Under the pieces are notes generated by a model, which saw only the letters and a list, made by a program, of their open reading frames with translations, searched no databases and had not been told where the DNA came from. Both the position numbers and the translations under genes were made by a program. From positions 1-64,000 of the forward strand of contig NZ_VLLN01000014.1 of NCBI RefSeq assembly GCF_007830735.1: DNA of 64,000 bases, in the 5' to 3' direction. The DNA comes from Geobacter argillaceus. Its GTDB lineage: Bacteria; Desulfobacterota; Desulfuromonadia; Geobacterales; DSM-12255. Positions 1 through 6,482 of this stretch are shown one piece after another (position 1 is the first letter of the stretch; every line of letters begins with the position of its first letter).

Positions 1-291
1 CTGGATGTGCTTGAACTCCATCATCAACTTGCGAGACGTTTTGCCCTTTATGTACTGCATCAGCTTACTCGGGGCCAGATGGGGTGGTACAGACACGAAC
101 AGATGCACGTGATCCTTTGATATATGACCCTGCAAGATTTCTACATCATTAGTCTTGCAGACTTCTACCACCAACTCTCGAAGCCGAGTGCCCACTTCTC
201 CTCGTAATACAGGCTTCCGATACTTGGTGATCCACACAAAATGGCACTTTAGGTCAAACCGTGTATGCGATGATGTTCGATAGTGTTCCAT
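1..291 (-). CDS. tnpA: IS200/IS605 family transposase TnpA (partial, runs off the window)
   Basis: Read on the minus strand, the ATG at 291 opens a frame that stays open to base 1 (97 residues), so the C-terminal end with the catalytic tyrosine lies outside the window. The translation has the features of Y1 single-strand DNA transposases: an N-terminal RFDLKCHFVWITKYRKP stretch and the HUH-type metal motif DHVHLFVS. These enzymes excise and insert single-stranded DNA using subterminal hairpins. A hairpin at 315-326, just upstream of the start, fits the left end of such an element. Full-length members are about 130-150 residues. Whether the copy is intact cannot be decided here. Confidence 0.88.
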   Translation of the reverse strand, partial: MEHYRTSSHTRFDLKCHFVWITKYRKPVLRGEVGTRLRELVVEVCKTNDVEILQGHISKDHVHLFVSVPPHLAPSKLMQYIKGKTSRKLMMEFKHIQ

Positions 292-314
292 CCAGCGAGT
301 TTAACTGAAGTTTT

Positions 315-326
315 CGCCTGAAGGCG
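315..326. mobile_element. IS200/IS605 subterminal hairpin (left end)
   Basis: CGCCT-GA-AGGCG forms a perfect 5-bp hairpin 24 bases upstream of the tnpA start. IS200/IS605 elements carry such imperfect palindromes near each end as TnpA recognition sites. The exact cleavage point and the tip of the element were not identified. Confidence 0.55.
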
Positions 327-330
327 AGGG

Positions 331-709
331 TTTTTCTCCCATAGTCGGACAATAAGCTTTGCGATCCCGCAACCCGTCTTCAGAGCATCTTTGCCCCGGT
401 CTCAGTCACAAAATCCTCGACATAGCCCTGGTTACCCGATGATCCATAACTTGAGAAACGAGCCGGTTGACCTTTTCAGGGACACTCTTCTTTGGCAACA
501 GCGCAAAAATCGGGTTGGTCTGACCCCGCCCATGCTTTCGGGCTAAGAGTTGTTTTCTTTATCCATTTTTTTCTTTGACCGAAACAACGGCAATGTGGTA
601 CCAATTTACACCAATATAGATGGACAGTTAGCAAGACTGTGCCTGGTTGCCAGTTACCATCAACAACATACCGCAAGCAATGTTAGCGGCTGAAAATTGA
701 AACAACAGT
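331..709. other. Intergenic stretch without a convincing gene
   Basis: Between the IS end and the leader RNA I see only short frames with no ribosome binding site or recognisable domain. A 66-codon minus-strand frame at 476-676 has a composition unlike a protein. The area may be degraded mobile-element DNA. It should also hold the promoter of the leader RNA that begins near 710, but I found neither a clear -35/-10 pair nor a -24/-12 pair at the expected distance. Confidence 0.5.
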
Positions 710-828
710 CTCCGAGCCGCGGCGCCTAAAAGGGAAATCCCTCATGGCGGTCCGGCCTATGGGTTTAACTGGAAACGGTTTTGCCTTCCTTTTGCAAAGG
801 AGACCCAACGGCCCGGAAAATGTCCGGG
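710..828 (+). promoter_or_regulatory. Structured leader RNA, candidate Moco/tungsten-cofactor-type riboswitch aptamer (copy 1)
   Basis: The segment 710-812 aligns almost base for base with the minus-strand segment 4766-4666. Shared blocks include CTCCGAGCCG, CGGCCTATGGGT, CTGGAAACGG and TTTGCAAAGGAGACCCAACGGC split by short variable loops. A consistent fold is possible: an outer GCCG/CGGC helix, a CGCC/GGCG arm capped by GGG-AAAT-CCC, and a GGGT/ACCC helix holding two hairpins. Several helices differ between copies by compensatory changes, for example AAC/GTT here versus CGC/GCG there. A CCCGG/CCGGG hairpin (812-828) follows, then an intrinsic terminator. This is the architecture of a transcription-controlling riboswitch. 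The identity as Moco RNA is my guess from the general shape and the nearby MosB gene. Confidence 0.72.
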
Positions 829-835
829 ACGTCAA

Positions 836-870
836 GGGGCCTTTCTATCCGGAGAGCGCCCCTTTTTGTT
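836..870 (+). terminator. Intrinsic terminator of leader copy 1
   Basis: GGGGC (836-840) pairs with GCCCC (858-862), with an inner CTTTC/GAGAG extension, followed by TTTTTGTTT. It sits directly after the aptamer and about 70 bases before the GTG of the IclR gene, so it can gate read-through into the regulator and the aldehyde dehydrogenase behind it. Confidence 0.82.
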
Positions 871-938
871 TCCGGCTTGCCACAGGTTGCGAAGATGGGC
901 GCGTGGAGACATAGTGCACTCGGTTAGGGAGCTTTTAC

Positions 939-1349
939 GTGACAGCAACTGCTGAGAATAACAACGACGACAGGTACAACATCAGGGCAATTGAGCGGGC
1001 GCTCTCGGTACTCAATGTCTTTGCCCGCGAGCGCCGGGAGCTATCTTTGGACGAGCTTACCAGATTGACCGGGCTCTCCAAGCCCACTGTTTTTAGGATT
1101 CTTGCCACCCTGCAAAGGCAGAAGTATCTTCTTCTGAACAAAAGCGACGGACGCTACCGACTCGGCTCGGTCTTTCTCGCCCTGGCCTCATCAGTGCTCG
1201 GTTCGCTCAATCTCGGGACACTCGCCCGCCCCCACCTGATCGAACTGCGCAACAGCGCCCAGGCCACGGTGCTCCTGGGTGCGCTCCTGGAAGATCTTCT
1301 CGTCTACCTCGACAAGGACCGGGGTACGAGCTCCGGCGAGGCTGGCTGA
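939..1349 (+). pseudogene. IclR-family transcriptional regulator, truncated
   Basis: The 136-residue frame starts at a GTG and has a clear IclR winged helix-turn-helix, about residues 14-72, including LSLDELTRLTGLSKPTVFRI. After residue 125 (LLVYLDKDRG) the effector-binding domain stops abruptly with SSGEAG. IclR proteins are normally about 250 residues, so more than 100 residues are missing. Beyond the stop, the +1 frame continues with LADDIGWRRVSRARCGNR up to 1397, which faintly resembles the start of the IclR effector domain. That points to a frameshift plus deletion. The remnant could still bind DNA. It lies between the leader RNA and the aldehyde dehydrogenase and probably once controlled it. 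Confidence 0.7.
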
Positions 1350-1474
1350 CGACATCGGCTGGCGGCGGGTCTCCAGAGCGAGATGTGGCAATCGGTGACA
1401 TACACAGTGAGAGGTGCACGGGCTGAAGATCAGCACTATCGGAATTCATTTGTTAAACTTCATGGGAGGGTGGA

Positions 1475-2905
1475 ATGAATAAGTTCGATCTGATTATCGA
1501 CGGCGTGAAGGTGGCAACTGCTGATTATTTTGACGTAATAAACCCGGCAACACTTGAGGTCGTTGGCCAATGCCCGAACGCGGACAACAGTCACCTCGAC
1601 CAGGCTGTGGCAGCTGCACAACGGGCTTTTGGCCCCTGGAGTGCGACAGATGATTCGGTGCGGGCCCAAAAGCTCCATGGGCTTGCCGATGCCATCGAAC
1701 GTAATCAGCAAGAACTGATGATGCTCTTGACCATGGAAATGGGCAAACCATTGGTCGGTCTTTATGGTATCGGCTCTGGGATGGAGGTTGGCGGTTCGGT
1801 GGCATGGACACGTGCCACCGCCGAACTGACGCTGCCGCTCGAAGTCATTCAGGATAACGAAGATGCCATTATTGAGGTACATCGTAAACCGCTGGGAGTA
1901 GTAGGCTCCATCCCCCCCTGGAACTGGCCTTTGTTGATAGCGATCTGGCATGTAATGCCCGCTTTGCGCACCGGCAACACGGTCGTTATAAAACCTTCGT
2001 CTCTTACTCCCCTGGCAACGTTGCGCTTTGTTGAGATCGCCAATGGAATACTTCCTCCCGGCGTCCTCAATATTGTTACCGCCGAGAGGGGGATCGGCAG
2101 TGCCATGGCCAAACATACGGGAATCAGCAAGATTGTTTTTACCGGTTCCACGCCAACGGGTAAAAACATCATGGAGAACGCCAGCGGCAATCTCAAACGA
2201 CTGACTCTGGAGTTGGGTGGCAACGACGCCGGCATAGTTCTACCGGATGTCGATGTTGCTGAAGTGGCCCCGCAGATTTTTGCCGGCGCTTTCAACAACA
2301 ATGGCCAGACCTGCGCGGCATTGAAGCGGCTCTACGCGCACGAAGATATTTACGAAGACCTTTGCGGAGCCCTGGCGGATATCGCTCGCTCAGTGGTGAC
2401 CGGCAACGGCCTTGAGGAGGGTGCTGATCTGGGCCCTCTCCAGAACAAGGATCAACTCGATCTGGTTGTTGAACTTGCCGAAGATGCCCGCAAGGCGGGT
2501 GGCCGTTTTCTCTGTGGAGGCCATCTAATGGAAGGACCGGGGTACTTCTACCCGGCCACCCTGGTTGCCGATGTCAGTGATGGGGTACGGCTGGTGGATG
2601 AGGAACAGTTCGGACCGATTCTGCCGATCATAAAATTCAGCGATACGGACGATGCTGTTCGGCGGGCTAATAACAGCCCTTTCGGGCTGGGAGGGTCGGT
2701 CTGGTCAAAGGATATCCAGAAGGCAAAAGCTTTAGCCATGCGCCTGGAATGCGGGACTGCCTGGGTGAATACCCACTCGACCATTCAACCGAATGCACCC
2801 TTTGGCGGCGTAAAGGAGTCTGGGTTCGGGGTGGAATTCGCTCGGGACGGGCTGACGGAATATACTTCGATTCAGACAGTAAAGATCGTGAAACCAAAAG
2901 CTTAG
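1475..2905 (+). CDS. NAD(P)-dependent aldehyde dehydrogenase
   Basis: Oxidises an aldehyde to the carboxylic acid with NAD(P)+ in the cytoplasm; the substrate cannot be told. The 476-residue protein is full length for the ALDH superfamily. Visible active-site features are PWNWP with Asn150 (oxyanion), Lys173 in VIKPS (cofactor), GSTPTG at 224-229, Glu246 in LELGGN and the nucleophile Cys280 in NNNGQTC. The start is supported by GGGAGGGTGG just before the ATG. It follows the broken IclR gene and leader copy 1, and meets a second aldehyde dehydrogenase head-on across a large inverted repeat. The two enzymes are distinct subfamilies and not a recent duplication. Confidence 0.92.
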   Translation: MNKFDLIIDGVKVATADYFDVINPATLEVVGQCPNADNSHLDQAVAAAQRAFGPWSATDDSVRAQKLHGLADAIERNQQELMMLLTMEMGKPLVGLYGIGSGMEVGGSVAWTRATAELTLPLEVIQDNEDAIIEVHRKPLGVVGSIPPWNWPLLIAIWHVMPALRTGNTVVIKPSSLTPLATLRFVEIANGILPPGVLNIVTAERGIGSAMAKHTGISKIVFTGSTPTGKNIMENASGNLKRLTLELGGNDAGIVLPDVDVAEVAPQIFAGAFNNNGQTCAALKRLYAHEDIYEDLCGALADIARSVVTGNGLEEGADLGPLQNKDQLDLVVELAEDARKAGGRFLCGGHLMEGPGYFYPATLVADVSDGVRLVDEEQFGPILPIIKFSDTDDAVRRANNSPFGLGGSVWSKDIQKAKALAMRLECGTAWVNTHSTIQPNAPFGGVKESGFGVEFARDGLTEYTSIQTVKIVKPKA

Positions 2906-2927
2906 GAGCACGATTCGAGCAGGGCAA

Positions 2928-2986
2928 TGTCAGGCAGTCGTACAGTCCATCCAGGATGCTGGCCCGTTCTGTACGACTGCCTGACA
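2928..2986. terminator. Long perfect inverted repeat between convergent genes (putative bidirectional terminator)
   Basis: A 17-base arm (2928-2944, TGTCAGGCAGTCGTACA) is repeated exactly inverted at 2970-2986, with a 25-base loop. It lies between the stop codons of the two convergent aldehyde dehydrogenases. There is no T-tract, so it may act as an RNA 3'-end stabiliser or roadblock instead of a classic intrinsic terminator. Confidence 0.6.
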
Positions 2987-2997
2987 GGTAACGCCAG

Positions 2998-4446
2998 CTA
3001 GAACGGAAAGTGTCTCTTGCCCATCTGCACGGTGATCCACTTCACTTCGGTCATCTCTTCCATGGAATAACGTCCCCCCTCTCGACCGACCCCGCTGTCC
3101 TTGATCCCACCAAAGGGAACATGTGGCTCGTCAAAGATGGTGCAATCGTTTATGTGCACCATTCCCGCCTCCAGCCTCAAGGAGAGATCGAACGCCTTCT
3201 GCAGGTCGTTGGTGATGATTGCTGAGGAAAGCCCGAAGGAGGAGTTGTTGGCAATCGCCAGCGCCTCCTCGCTGTTGGCGGCCTTGATCACGCAGGCTAC
3301 CGGGCCGAAACTCTCTTCGTCAAAAATCCGCATGTTGGTGGTTACATCGGCAACGATTGTCGGCTGAAAGAACCCTCCTTCATAGTTGCCGCCGAACAGC
3401 AGGCGGGCACCATCAGACACGGCATCATCCACCTGCCCCTTGATAAAGGGACATTGCTTGCTTTCAACGAGAGGGCCGATGACCGTATCGGGCTGGTGCG
3501 GGTCACCTACTTTAAGGGTCCGTGCCTTGGTCACAAGTTTTTCGCAGAACCGGTCATAGATATCGGTCTCGACGATCATCCGCGAGTTGACCATGCAGAC
3601 CTGTCCCTGGTGCAGGAAAATTCCGAATATGGCGGCATCCACCGCATAATCCAGATCCGCATCCTTGAGCACGATAAGCGGGCTTTTACCGCCCATTTCA
3701 AGGGTGATCTTCTTCTGGTGACGTCCCGCAACCTCGGCTAGCTGCTTGCCAACCTCGGTCGATCCGGTAAAGGTCACCATGCGGATGCGTGGGTCAACAA
3801 CCAGCTTGTCGCCAAGGGTGCTCCCCTTGACCGGAATAACGTTCAAAGCGCCATGCGGCAACCCGGCCGCTTCGAAAAGCTCTGCGATCTTGAGACCAAT
3901 GACCGGGGTGGGTGACGCAGGCTTGAGGACAAAGGTGTTACCGGCGGCCAGGGCCAGACAGACCTTCTTCATCGCCAACAGAAAGGGAAAGTTGAACGGT
4001 GCAATCCCCGCAATGACCCCCAGTGGTCGACGGACGGTCATGGAAAAAACCCCGGGGGCATCGGACGGCATGGTCTCGCCAAAAATGCGGCGGCACTCGC
4101 CGGCTGCGCTGCGGAGCAGATTTGCCACATACGATACCTCGAACATCGCCTTGCCGAATGTGCCTCCTCCTTCTTCGATCAGTACGTCGGCAAATTCCTT
4201 GGTGCGCTCCTCCAGGATTGCCGCCGCCTTTATCAGGATACCCTCCCGCATTGCCGGTGGACTGTTTCCCCATGTCTCCCGTGCGGCATAGGCGGAGGCA
4301 ATGGCGGCCTCTATGTCGTCTGCGCTCGCCTGATGCACCTTGGCGTAGACCTCTCCATTTGCCGGATTGATATCGTCGGCCATTGTTCCTGTCGACGACG
4401 GAACCCATTTCCCATTAATAAAGAGCCTGTACTCCTTGACACTCAT
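2998..4446 (-). CDS. NAD(P)-dependent aldehyde dehydrogenase (benzaldehyde/vanillin dehydrogenase-like)
   Basis: A 482-residue ALDH-superfamily enzyme. Conserved residues are Asn152 in APFNFP, Lys175 in VLKPAS, GSTEVG near 228-233, the general base Glu250 in LEMGGK and the nucleophile Cys284 in HQGQVC. The HQGQVCM context and EPHVPFGGIKDSGVGREGG near the C-terminus are typical of benzaldehyde, vanillin or salicylaldehyde dehydrogenases, so an aromatic aldehyde is plausible but not proven. AAGGAGGGG precedes the ATG. Upstream come leader copy 2 with terminator and a sigma-54-type promoter, so expression is likely gated at two levels. Confidence 0.92.
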   Translation of the reverse strand: MSVKEYRLFINGKWVPSSTGTMADDINPANGEVYAKVHQASADDIEAAIASAYAARETWGNSPPAMREGILIKAAAILEERTKEFADVLIEEGGGTFGKAMFEVSYVANLLRSAAGECRRIFGETMPSDAPGVFSMTVRRPLGVIAGIAPFNFPFLLAMKKVCLALAAGNTFVLKPASPTPVIGLKIAELFEAAGLPHGALNVIPVKGSTLGDKLVVDPRIRMVTFTGSTEVGKQLAEVAGRHQKKITLEMGGKSPLIVLKDADLDYAVDAAIFGIFLHQGQVCMVNSRMIVETDIYDRFCEKLVTKARTLKVGDPHQPDTVIGPLVESKQCPFIKGQVDDAVSDGARLLFGGNYEGGFFQPTIVADVTTNMRIFDEESFGPVACVIKAANSEEALAIANNSSFGLSSAIITNDLQKAFDLSLRLEAGMVHINDCTIFDEPHVPFGGIKDSGVGREGGRYSMEEMTEVKWITVQMGKRHFPF

Positions 4447-4606
4447 TTAAACCCCTCCTTACCGGATGATTAACGCTTCCACGATCCAGATCAACTTGTT
4501 TTGAGCCAATACGCTGCAAGATCAACCAATTTGCTACTCATTTTGAACGTTGGGCACCTCCTTCCCAACCGGCTACCACTTGTCTCTCCATGCTGTTCTC
4601 TCCTCC

Positions 4607-4642
4607 AAAAACAAAGGGGCCTTCCCCGGATGGAAAGGCCCC
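4607..4642 (-). terminator. Intrinsic terminator of leader copy 2
   Basis: On the minus strand GGGGCCTT pairs with AAGGCCCC around a short loop and is followed by TTTGTTTTT. It directly follows leader copy 2 and lies about 160 bases before the aldehyde dehydrogenase start. It matches copy 1 in position and in the preceding GACGTCAA. Confidence 0.85.
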
Positions 4643-4652
4643 TTGACGTCAA

Positions 4653-4766
4653 CAGATAGAATCTGTGCCGTTGGGTCTCCTTTGCAAACGGGAGGTAACG
4701 CCGTTTCCAGCGGTACCCATAGGCCGAACGCCGTGAGGTGGTCCTGTTAGGCAATTCGGCTCGGAG
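4653..4766 (-). promoter_or_regulatory. Structured leader RNA, candidate Moco/tungsten-cofactor-type riboswitch aptamer (copy 2)
   Basis: Minus-strand counterpart of the element at 710-828. The aptamer-like core runs from CTCCGAGCCG (starting at 4766) to AACGGC (ending at 4667). A small CAGA/TCTG hairpin at 4653-4665 takes the place of CCCGG/CCGGG in copy 1. The GGGT/ACCC helix, CTCC/GGAG hairpin and TGGAAACG loop are conserved, while the stems around them change in a paired fashion. A sigma-54-like promoter ends only about 15 bases upstream, so the transcript would begin almost at the aptamer. Family identity needs a covariance search. Confidence 0.72.
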
Positions 4767-4780
4767 AATGTTCAAGAAAA

Positions 4781-4796
4781 TGCACTGTACATGCCA
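4781..4796 (-). promoter_or_regulatory. Sigma-54 (RpoN) -24/-12 promoter for the minus-strand aldehyde dehydrogenase
   Basis: The minus strand reads TGGCATGTACAGTGCA. It has the GG and GC doublets of the consensus TGGCACG-N4-TTGC at the exact spacing. The predicted start site, 11-12 bases downstream of the GC, is near 4768-4771, right at the first base of leader copy 2. A sigma-54 activator would be needed; none is encoded next to it. Confidence 0.6.
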
Positions 4797-5098
4797 AACA
4801 TTGTTTTGACATCATCCATCAACACCACCATCTACGTCAATTCAGCTAGTTAAGATAGTTTTCCCCATACTGTCTCCCCTGCTTCTTTACGTGAGTATAG
4901 ATGCGCAGCCAGTCTGGATTTCATCTTTTCATGAGATTTCAGGAGAACTGGAGGGGAAAATTTAATCATTTGATAAAAACGCGCAACACAACATCATCCT
5001 GTAAGTATTGTTCCTCATATTCCACAAAATCCAAGCCAATGGCCTCGACTTACACGTATCCTCTGGTATGGTTATCCTCGTTATACACACAGAGTTTC
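4797..5098. other. Intergenic region upstream of mosB
   Basis: About 300 bases with lower G+C than the neighbouring genes, between the divergent leader RNA and the MosB-like gene. I see no gene. A possible weak promoter (TCGACT, 16 bases, TATGGT near 5046-5073) could serve mosB. A single CGTTATA at 5089 resembles half of a ModE molybdate operator, but no second half was found. Confidence 0.4.
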
Positions 5099-5111
5099 GG
5101 AGGGTTACGCA

Positions 5112-5918
5112 ATGACGCCACGACACGAAATCGAAACAAACATGAGGGGAGAAACCCTCGTCCGCAAGGGTCTGATGCGCAGGCAGGCAGGGATATCCAC
5201 GCTCAGACTCGTTCCCGACCTCCATGTCGTCAAGGTCGGCGGCCACGGGGTCATCGACTACGGCCGCGAGGTGGTCCTGCCGCTCATGGAAGAGATCGGT
5301 AATCTGTCGAAACGGCACAGGATTCTGGTCGTTACCGGCGGGGGGGTGCGCGTCCGCCATATCCTCGACATCGGCATCGACCTCGGCATGCCGACCGGCG
5401 TTCTTGCCGAACTGGCCAGCAAGATCAGCGAGCAAAATGCCGTCATGGTCACCCTGCTCCTCTCCAAATGGGGCGGCTCGCGGGTCAAGACCGCCGACCT
5501 GCTGGAACTGCCGACCATGCTCCACCTCAACCTCCTCCCGGTAATCCATGGCACCCCCCCCTATGGCCTCTATGAACACCCACCGGAGACCGGGCTCATC
5601 CCACCCCACCGCACCGACACCGGCGCCCTGCTGATGGCGGAAGTACTGGGCGCCAAGAGCTGCATCCTCGTCAAAAACGTGGACGGGTTATACACCGAGG
5701 ACCCGCGGGTCAATCCCGACGCGGAGCTAATCGAGGAGATCACGGTCAAAGAGCTGATAACGATGGATATGGAAGACATGGTGCTCGAACGGAAAATGCT
5801 TTATCTCCTTCGCGACACGGTAAACGTCAAGGAGATCCGGATCGTGAACGGTCACAAGCGGGGGACCATTGAGAAGGCAATCAAGGGGGAGCGGATTGGT
5901 ACCGTCATAAGGGTTTAA
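5112..5918 (+). CDS. mosB: Molybdenum storage protein subunit beta-like (amino-acid kinase fold)
   Basis: Resembles MosB of Azotobacter along its whole length (268 residues against about 270). Characteristic blocks are VVKVGGHGVID (39-49), TGGGVRVRH (75-83), PPYGLY, IPPHRTDTGA (163-172) and ILVKNVDGLYTEDPR (185-199). In Azotobacter a MosA3MosB3 cage stores molybdate or tungstate as polyoxometalate clusters using ATP. Here no MosA partner is visible within 1 kb either side of this gene, so the protein may form a homomer, or be a uridylate-kinase-like relative with another role. GGAGGG precedes the ATG. Its presence suggests the island deals with molybdenum or tungsten. Confidence 0.82.
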   Translation: MTPRHEIETNMRGETLVRKGLMRRQAGISTLRLVPDLHVVKVGGHGVIDYGREVVLPLMEEIGNLSKRHRILVVTGGGVRVRHILDIGIDLGMPTGVLAELASKISEQNAVMVTLLLSKWGGSRVKTADLLELPTMLHLNLLPVIHGTPPYGLYEHPPETGLIPPHRTDTGALLMAEVLGAKSCILVKNVDGLYTEDPRVNPDAELIEEITVKELITMDMEDMVLERKMLYLLRDTVNVKEIRIVNGHKRGTIEKAIKGERIGTVIRV

Positions 5919-5961
5919 GAGTATGAAAATTTTTTAAATAAGTGTATATTCCCCCTATGGA

Positions 5962-5986
5962 AACCCTCCGCAGTCCCCAGGGAGGA
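5962..5986 (+). other. Hairpin in the mosB-downstream spacer
   Basis: CCCTCC and GGGAGG can pair around a 10-base loop between mosB and the next small gene. It is followed by A-rich DNA and not by a T-run, so it is more likely an mRNA stem than a terminator. Confidence 0.4.
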
Positions 5987-6010
5987 AAAAACTAAAGGAG
6001 GCACCCTTTC

Positions 6011-6226
6011 ATGTCAGGGAAAATCTTTTACCGGCAGAGAACGAAGATGCAGGACGGGGCGAAGCAGCCGCGCTATGTGCTGGTGGCGGTGGCGGACCTC
6101 AACCTCAAGGTGTACGGGCAGCATCTGCGGATGTGCGAACTGAAGCAGATCGCCGAGTCGGTCGGGGCTGAACTTATCGCCCTGCCTCGCGGGCCAAAAC
6201 ACGAAGAGGGAGCTGAAGAAGACTAG
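6011..6226 (+). CDS. Small protein of unknown function downstream of mosB
   Basis: A 71-residue frame with a near-perfect AAAGGAGG 12 bases before the ATG, so it is very likely translated. The basic N-terminus (KIFYRQRTKMQ) is followed by a hydrophobic beta-like stretch YVLVAVADLNLKVY, a helix (MCELKQIAESVGAELIAL) and an acidic tail (EEGAEED). No membrane segment, signal peptide or known motif is visible. The position 92 bases after mosB suggests a linked role, for example an accessory to metal storage, but that is inference from position only. Confidence 0.7.
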   Translation: MSGKIFYRQRTKMQDGAKQPRYVLVAVADLNLKVYGQHLRMCELKQIAESVGAELIALPRGPKHEEGAEED

Positions 6227-6255
6227 TCGACGATGGGGACAGAAACAAGCAGGGC

Positions 6256-6294
6256 AAACGAGGGGGCTATCGAATAGATGGCCTCCTCGTTTAT
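6256..6294 (+). terminator. Putative intrinsic terminator after the mosB unit
   Basis: AAACGAGG (6256-6263) pairs with CCTCGTTT (6285-6292), with further G-C pairing inside, 30 bases after the stop codon of the 71-residue gene. The T-run is short, so efficiency is uncertain. Confidence 0.6.
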
Positions 6295-6300
6295 TGAAGA

Positions 6301-6318
6301 GTTGAGATTGGTCTCAAC
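6301..6318. promoter_or_regulatory. Perfect palindrome, possible operator
   Basis: GTTGAGA-TTGG-TCTCAAC is a 7-bp perfect inverted repeat, about 35 bases upstream of a good promoter for the membrane protein gene. It could bind a dimeric activator. It is not followed by a T-run. Confidence 0.4.
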
Positions 6319-6351
6319 AGGAAACATCACTTTTCAATCGATCAATAGTGG

Positions 6352-6380
6352 TTGACTAACAAATCTGATATGTCTAATAC
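6352..6380 (+). promoter_or_regulatory. Sigma-70-type promoter for the membrane protein-dinB unit
   Basis: TTGACT (6352-6357), 17-base spacer, TAATAC (6375-6380). The predicted start near 6387 leaves a leader of about 95 bases before the ATG at 6483. Confidence 0.55.
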
Positions 6381-6482
6381 ATATTGGTATTACAGGTTTG
6401 AGGAATACACTCTTTGCGGCAGGCCGCTGACGCTTCGATGGGCCGCTGCACATCATTACGTTATCGCTGTATCAGGATTTCC

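Noticed and set aside
476-676. 66-residue minus-strand frame
   Set aside because: No ribosome binding site, odd composition (many Trp, Cys and Lys) and no domain; likely chance.
5089-5096. CGTTATA as a ModE molybdate operator
   Set aside because: Only a half-site; no partner at the required spacing.
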